This document shows, piece by piece, positions 6,809 through 8,802 of a DNA stretch of 8,802 nucleotides. Position 1 is the first letter of the stretch. Every line of letters begins with the position of its first letter. Origin of the DNA: an uncultured Eggerthella sp. (GTDB lineage: Bacteria > Actinomycetota > Coriobacteriia > Coriobacteriales > Eggerthellaceae); contig URJE01000067.1 of assembly GCA_900547965.1 (NCBI GenBank), positions 1 to 8,802 of the forward strand, given 5' to 3'. The position numbers and the translations under genes are program-made. The notes under the pieces are model-generated. The model saw only the letters and a list, made by a program, of their open reading frames with translations. It did no database searches and had not been told where the DNA came from.

Positions 6809-6820
6809 TTTCGCGCGAAA
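6809..6820. promoter_or_regulatory. Perfect palindrome TTTCGCGCGAAA, candidate operator
   Basis: This 12-bp sequence is its own reverse complement. Its half-site TTTCGC recurs at 6834-6839 and, inverted, at 6899-6904. Four copies of one half-site within 96 bp upstream of maoC suggest protein binding, most simply by the divergent LysR regulator, though no footprint data can be read from sequence. Confidence 0.45.
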
Positions 6821-6826
6821 GCTAAT

Positions 6827-6911
6827 TGCGATGTTTCGCTGCTTGGGCCAGATTGCCAAGTGGGAACCCTGACCAAACACTAACTGGTTTGAAGAGCGGC
6901 GAAACATCGCA
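6827..6911 (+). repeat. 85-nt inverted repeat with 18-bp arms upstream of maoC
   Basis: The left arm (6827-6844) pairs with the right arm (6894-6911) over 18 consecutive positions as RNA, 16 of them Watson-Crick and two G-U. The central 12 bp (6828-6839 and 6899-6910) are perfect. The 49-nt interior includes a small ACCA/TGGT pairing (6872-6875 and 6885-6888). It ends 42 nt before the maoC start with no T run, so it is not a simple terminator. It could be a leader RNA structure, a pair of distant operators, or a tiny MITE-like element. Confidence 0.65.
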
Positions 6912-6953
6912 TTGGCCCGCAGGAGACGGCAGCCAGCAGGAAGGGGATCGGCA

Positions 6954-7388
6954 ATGACTAAGGTACCTTTGGAAGTTGGCAATAGCTGTTCGTTCACGAA
7001 GACGGTGAGCGAATCTGACGTATATCAGTTCGGCGGTATTACGGGCGATTACAGCCAGATGCACTTCAACGAGGCGTTCATGAAAACCACGAAGTACGGA
7101 ACGCGCATCGTGCATGGCGTACTTACTTTTGCCTTCGGTAGTACGGCCTCAACCCTCATCCAGCAAAAGTACGAGTCTCCCATTCCCAGTGCGTCGTACG
7201 GATACGATCATCTGCGCTTTACCGCGCCCGTGTATTTTGGCGACACCCTTACGGCGACGTATACCGTCAAAGAGGTGGACGAGGCTGCCATGAAAACGTA
7301 CGCGGATGTGGTTGTTACCAACCAGGACGGTACGGTGGTGTGCGTAGCGACGCATATCTTGAAGTTCTTCGAAGTGGAGGGCGAGTAG
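6954..7388 (+). CDS. MaoC-like hotdog-fold hydratase
   Basis: This protein of 144 aa has the single hotdog fold of MaoC-like (R)-specific enoyl-CoA hydratases, which add water to trans-2-enoyl-CoA or related thioesters. The signature ITGDYSQMHFNEAFM (29-43) carries the catalytic dyad D32 and H37, in line with D31 and H36 of the Aeromonas PhaJ hydratase. YGTRIVHGVLTFAFGS follows, where the family has its substrate loop. The length is typical. The start at 6954 is set by AAGGGGA (6941-6947) 6 nt upstream; the frame is open further up but without similarity. It is the first gene of a plus-strand unit divergent from lysR, and its stop is 1 nt from the VOC gene. Some relatives act on mesaconyl-like or branched thioesters, so the substrate is open. 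Confidence 0.9.
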   Translation: MTKVPLEVGNSCSFTKTVSESDVYQFGGITGDYSQMHFNEAFMKTTKYGTRIVHGVLTFAFGSTASTLIQQKYESPIPSASYGYDHLRFTAPVYFGDTLTATYTVKEVDEAAMKTYADVVVTNQDGTVVCVATHILKFFEVEGE

Positions 7389-7389
7389 C

Positions 7390-7737
7390 ATGGCAGCTCC
7401 GCGTGTCGATCACGTGGCGGTGAGGGTTCGCGATTTCGAGGCGGCCCTAGCGTTTTTCACCGATGTGATGGGTATGGAAATCACTTTGACCGACCCGCCA
7501 TCGGGCGAATTGCCCCTGAATCAGGCATGGGTTGGCGGCATTCAGCTTCAGCGTGACGAAGCTGGCAACAGTGCCTATTCGGGCGATGTTTCCCACATTG
7601 GCCTGGTTGCCGACGATGTGGACTCTCTTCTGGAAGCGGTGTACGCTCAGCCTGGCGTGAAGCAGGCCGAAGGCAAACCTCGCAATTGGTTTGTTGCGCC
7701 GTTTGGTTTGACCATCGAGCTCAACGAGCGGCAGTAG
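7390..7737 (+). CDS. VOC (glyoxalase/epimerase-like) family protein
   Basis: This protein of 115 aa has the vicinal oxygen chelate fold, two beta-alpha-beta-beta-beta modules that hold a divalent metal. Likely ligands are H8 (DHVAVRV), Q52 (GGIQLQ), H69 (VSHIGLV) and E110 (LTIELNE). A His-Gln-His-Glu set is that of methylmalonyl-CoA epimerase, while glyoxalase I uses Glu in the second place. The protein is shorter than most epimerases (about 130-150 aa), so this is a family-level call only. ATG 7390 comes 1 nt after the MaoC stop, with GGAGGG inside the end of maoC serving as ribosome site, so the two are translationally coupled and likely work on the same thioester or oxo-acid substrate. Confidence 0.87.
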   Translation: MAAPRVDHVAVRVRDFEAALAFFTDVMGMEITLTDPPSGELPLNQAWVGGIQLQRDEAGNSAYSGDVSHIGLVADDVDSLLEAVYAQPGVKQAEGKPRNWFVAPFGLTIELNERQ

Positions 7738-7861
7738 GTGCGATTGGCGAAGGTGTCGCCGTTCACGGCCACGCTGTGGGCATCGGCAGCTTCATTGTTT
7801 TGACGCAGCGTTTTGCTGCACCTGTTGAGGGGTATTGGAATTGTTTAACTAGGGGGAAGTA

Positions 7862-8797
7862 ATGAAGGTTTGCGTTTTAGGGGCGGGCTCGTTGGGAAGC
7901 ACCATTGGCGGTGCGTTGGCGAAAGCTGGCAACGACGTTCATTTTGTGGGGCGCGCCCCGCACATGAATGCCATCAATGAAAAGGGGCTGGTCATGGTAG
8001 CGCCCGCAGGCGAGGAAACCGTGAGGCTTTCGGGCCACACCACGCCAGACGGCATCGGGCCGTGCGACTTAGTCATCGTCTTGTGCAAGGCGTTCGACAC
8101 TGCCAAGACTATGGAAGAGGGACGTGAGCTTGTTGGCCCCAACACTACGGTGATGTCGCTGCAGAACGGCCTTGGCGCAGAAGACGTGTTGTGCGATTGC
8201 GTTGGTGCCGAGCATGTTATCGGCGGCAAGACCTATATCGGTGGAATGTTGCTGGAGCCAGGCCGTGTTCAGGCCACCATTCCTGGCAAGGATACCTTTA
8301 TCGGTGAGCTTGACGGCAGCGTGACCGATCGTACCCGCGCTATCGGTGCCGCGTTTGAGGAAGCGGGCATGCACTGCATCGTTTCCGACAACATCATGGG
8401 TGTGATTTGGGACAAGCTCCTGGTCAATGTTGCCACGGGCGCAGTGTGCGGCATTACGCATTTGCCCTATGGCGATATGTACGAAGAAGAAAAGCTGGTG
8501 GCTTGCGCCTGTGCCGCTGTGCGGGAAGGTATGGACGTTGCCAAGGTGGCTGGCGTAGATCTGACGTATTCCAATCCTATGGATGTACTCGAACTGGCGC
8601 GTGCCGGATTGCCGAAGAGCTTCAAGCCGTCCATTCTCCAGAGCTTGGAAAAGCATCGTCCCACGGAAGTGGGCGTTATCAACGGCGCTGTTGTGGCGCA
8701 GGGCGCCAAATACGGTGTGCCCACGCCCGTGAATGAAACGCTCGTTGCCTGCGTGACGGGTATCGAGCGCTATATCCGCGAGTACGTGAATAAGTAG
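7862..8797 (+). CDS. Ketopantoate reductase (PanE/ApbA)-family oxidoreductase
   Basis: This is an NAD(P)H-dependent reductase of 311 aa, full family length. The N-terminal Rossmann motif is GAGSLGS (7-13). Further conserved pieces are CKAF (75-78) and QNGLG (101-105). WDKLLVNV (183-190) carries the catalytic K185 and N189, and the C-terminal helices contain SILQ (257-260) and RPTEVGVINGAVV with E269. By recalled alignment with E. coli PanE these are K72, N98, K176, N180, S244 and E256. The residue at the PanE N184 position, which contacts ketopantoate, is G193 here, so a different 2-oxo acid is plausible. AGGGGGAAG lies just before ATG 7862. The 124-nt gap after the VOC gene holds only small hairpins (7758-7769, 7805-7819) and no clear promoter or terminator, so it may be co-transcribed. 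No panB or panC is nearby. Confidence 0.9.
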   Translation: MKVCVLGAGSLGSTIGGALAKAGNDVHFVGRAPHMNAINEKGLVMVAPAGEETVRLSGHTTPDGIGPCDLVIVLCKAFDTAKTMEEGRELVGPNTTVMSLQNGLGAEDVLCDCVGAEHVIGGKTYIGGMLLEPGRVQATIPGKDTFIGELDGSVTDRTRAIGAAFEEAGMHCIVSDNIMGVIWDKLLVNVATGAVCGITHLPYGDMYEEEKLVACACAAVREGMDVAKVAGVDLTYSNPMDVLELARAGLPKSFKPSILQSLEKHRPTEVGVINGAVVAQGAKYGVPTPVNETLVACVTGIERYIREYVNK

Positions 8798-8802
8798 CTC
8801 TG

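Larger units (their letters stand above)
6627..6953. promoter_or_regulatory. Divergent lysR/maoC regulatory region
   Basis: This 327-bp stretch has no convincing gene. It holds a 9-bp-arm hairpin (6758-6783), a 12-bp palindrome (6809-6820) and an 18-bp-arm inverted repeat (6827-6911), all nearer to maoC. On the minus strand TAATAT (6698-6693) is a possible lysR -10 box without a clear -35. For maoC, TAATTG (6823-6828) with TTGCTT (6802-6807) is only a weak promoter candidate. A GGCGCGCC palindrome (6646-6653) lies in the lysR leader. The LysR protein would be expected to bind here. Confidence 0.6.

Noticed and set aside
6525..6872. 115-codon plus-strand frame from lysR into the intergenic region
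   Set aside because: Its first part is antisense to the lysR helix-turn-helix, the rest crosses the hairpins, and the protein has no motif.
7805..7819. GCAGC/GCTGC hairpin between the VOC and PanE-like genes as a terminator
   Set aside because: The stem is only 5 bp and no T run follows, so it is not supported as a terminator.
8069..8656. 195-codon minus-strand frame inside the PanE-like gene
   Set aside because: It is a shadow of the plus-strand coding sequence, with no independent evidence.

Overview
The window reads as chromosomal DNA of an anaerobic, moderately high-GC bacterium. The gene set (a UbiD/UbiX decarboxylase pair, LysR-type regulators, flavoenzymes), Shine-Dalgarno sites of the GGAGG type and GTG starts would suit Coriobacteriia (Eggerthellaceae-like). 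That placement is an inference from gene style, not from a marker gene. No tRNA, rRNA, CRISPR array, insertion sequence or phage gene is visible.

Layout, left to right. (1) Positions 2-1669: the 3' part of a UbiD-family decarboxylase, cut by the window edge, and a complete UbiX flavin prenyltransferase 3 nt after it. UbiX makes the prenylated FMN that UbiD needs. The unit ends in a strong intrinsic terminator with a cUUCGg loop (1712-1743). (2) Positions 1744-2755: a short regulatory region and an alpha/beta-hydrolase carrying the residue set of fluoroacetate/haloacetate dehalogenases, then a weak terminator-like hairpin. (3) Positions 2851-3426: a nitroreductase-family flavoprotein, ended by a strong 13-bp-stem terminator (3492-3526). 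(4) Positions 3559-5554: a promoter with a perfect TATAAT, a short folded leader, and a complete two-domain glutamine-dependent NAD+ synthetase (nadE). (5) Positions 5562-5736: three degenerate tandem units of about 70 bp. They fill the space between nadE and the convergent lysR gene and run into the lysR 3' end. (6) Positions 5703-6626, minus strand: a LysR-family regulator. (7) Positions 6627-6953: a 327-bp divergent intergenic region with three clear symmetric elements and recurring TTTCGC/GCGAAA half-sites. (8) Positions 6954-8797, plus strand: a MaoC-like hydratase, a VOC-fold protein 1 nt downstream, and a ketopantoate-reductase-family oxidoreductase 124 nt further on.

How the genes may work together: UbiD and UbiX form one functional pair for a (hydroxy)aromatic or unsaturated acid. 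The LysR protein probably controls the divergent MaoC/VOC unit, perhaps with the PanE-like gene. A hydratase, a VOC epimerase-like protein and an NADPH-dependent reductase together suggest acyl-CoA or small 2-oxo-acid chemistry, but the substrate cannot be read from sequence. nadE looks like housekeeping with its own promoter.

Most worth a second look: the lysR-tail tandem repeats, which preserve a lysR C-terminal peptide and stop codon in a second copy; the symmetric architecture upstream of maoC; the complete dehalogenase-type active site; and the PanE homologue lacking the ketopantoate-binding Asn. I see no convincing evidence of a wholly new multi-gene system here.
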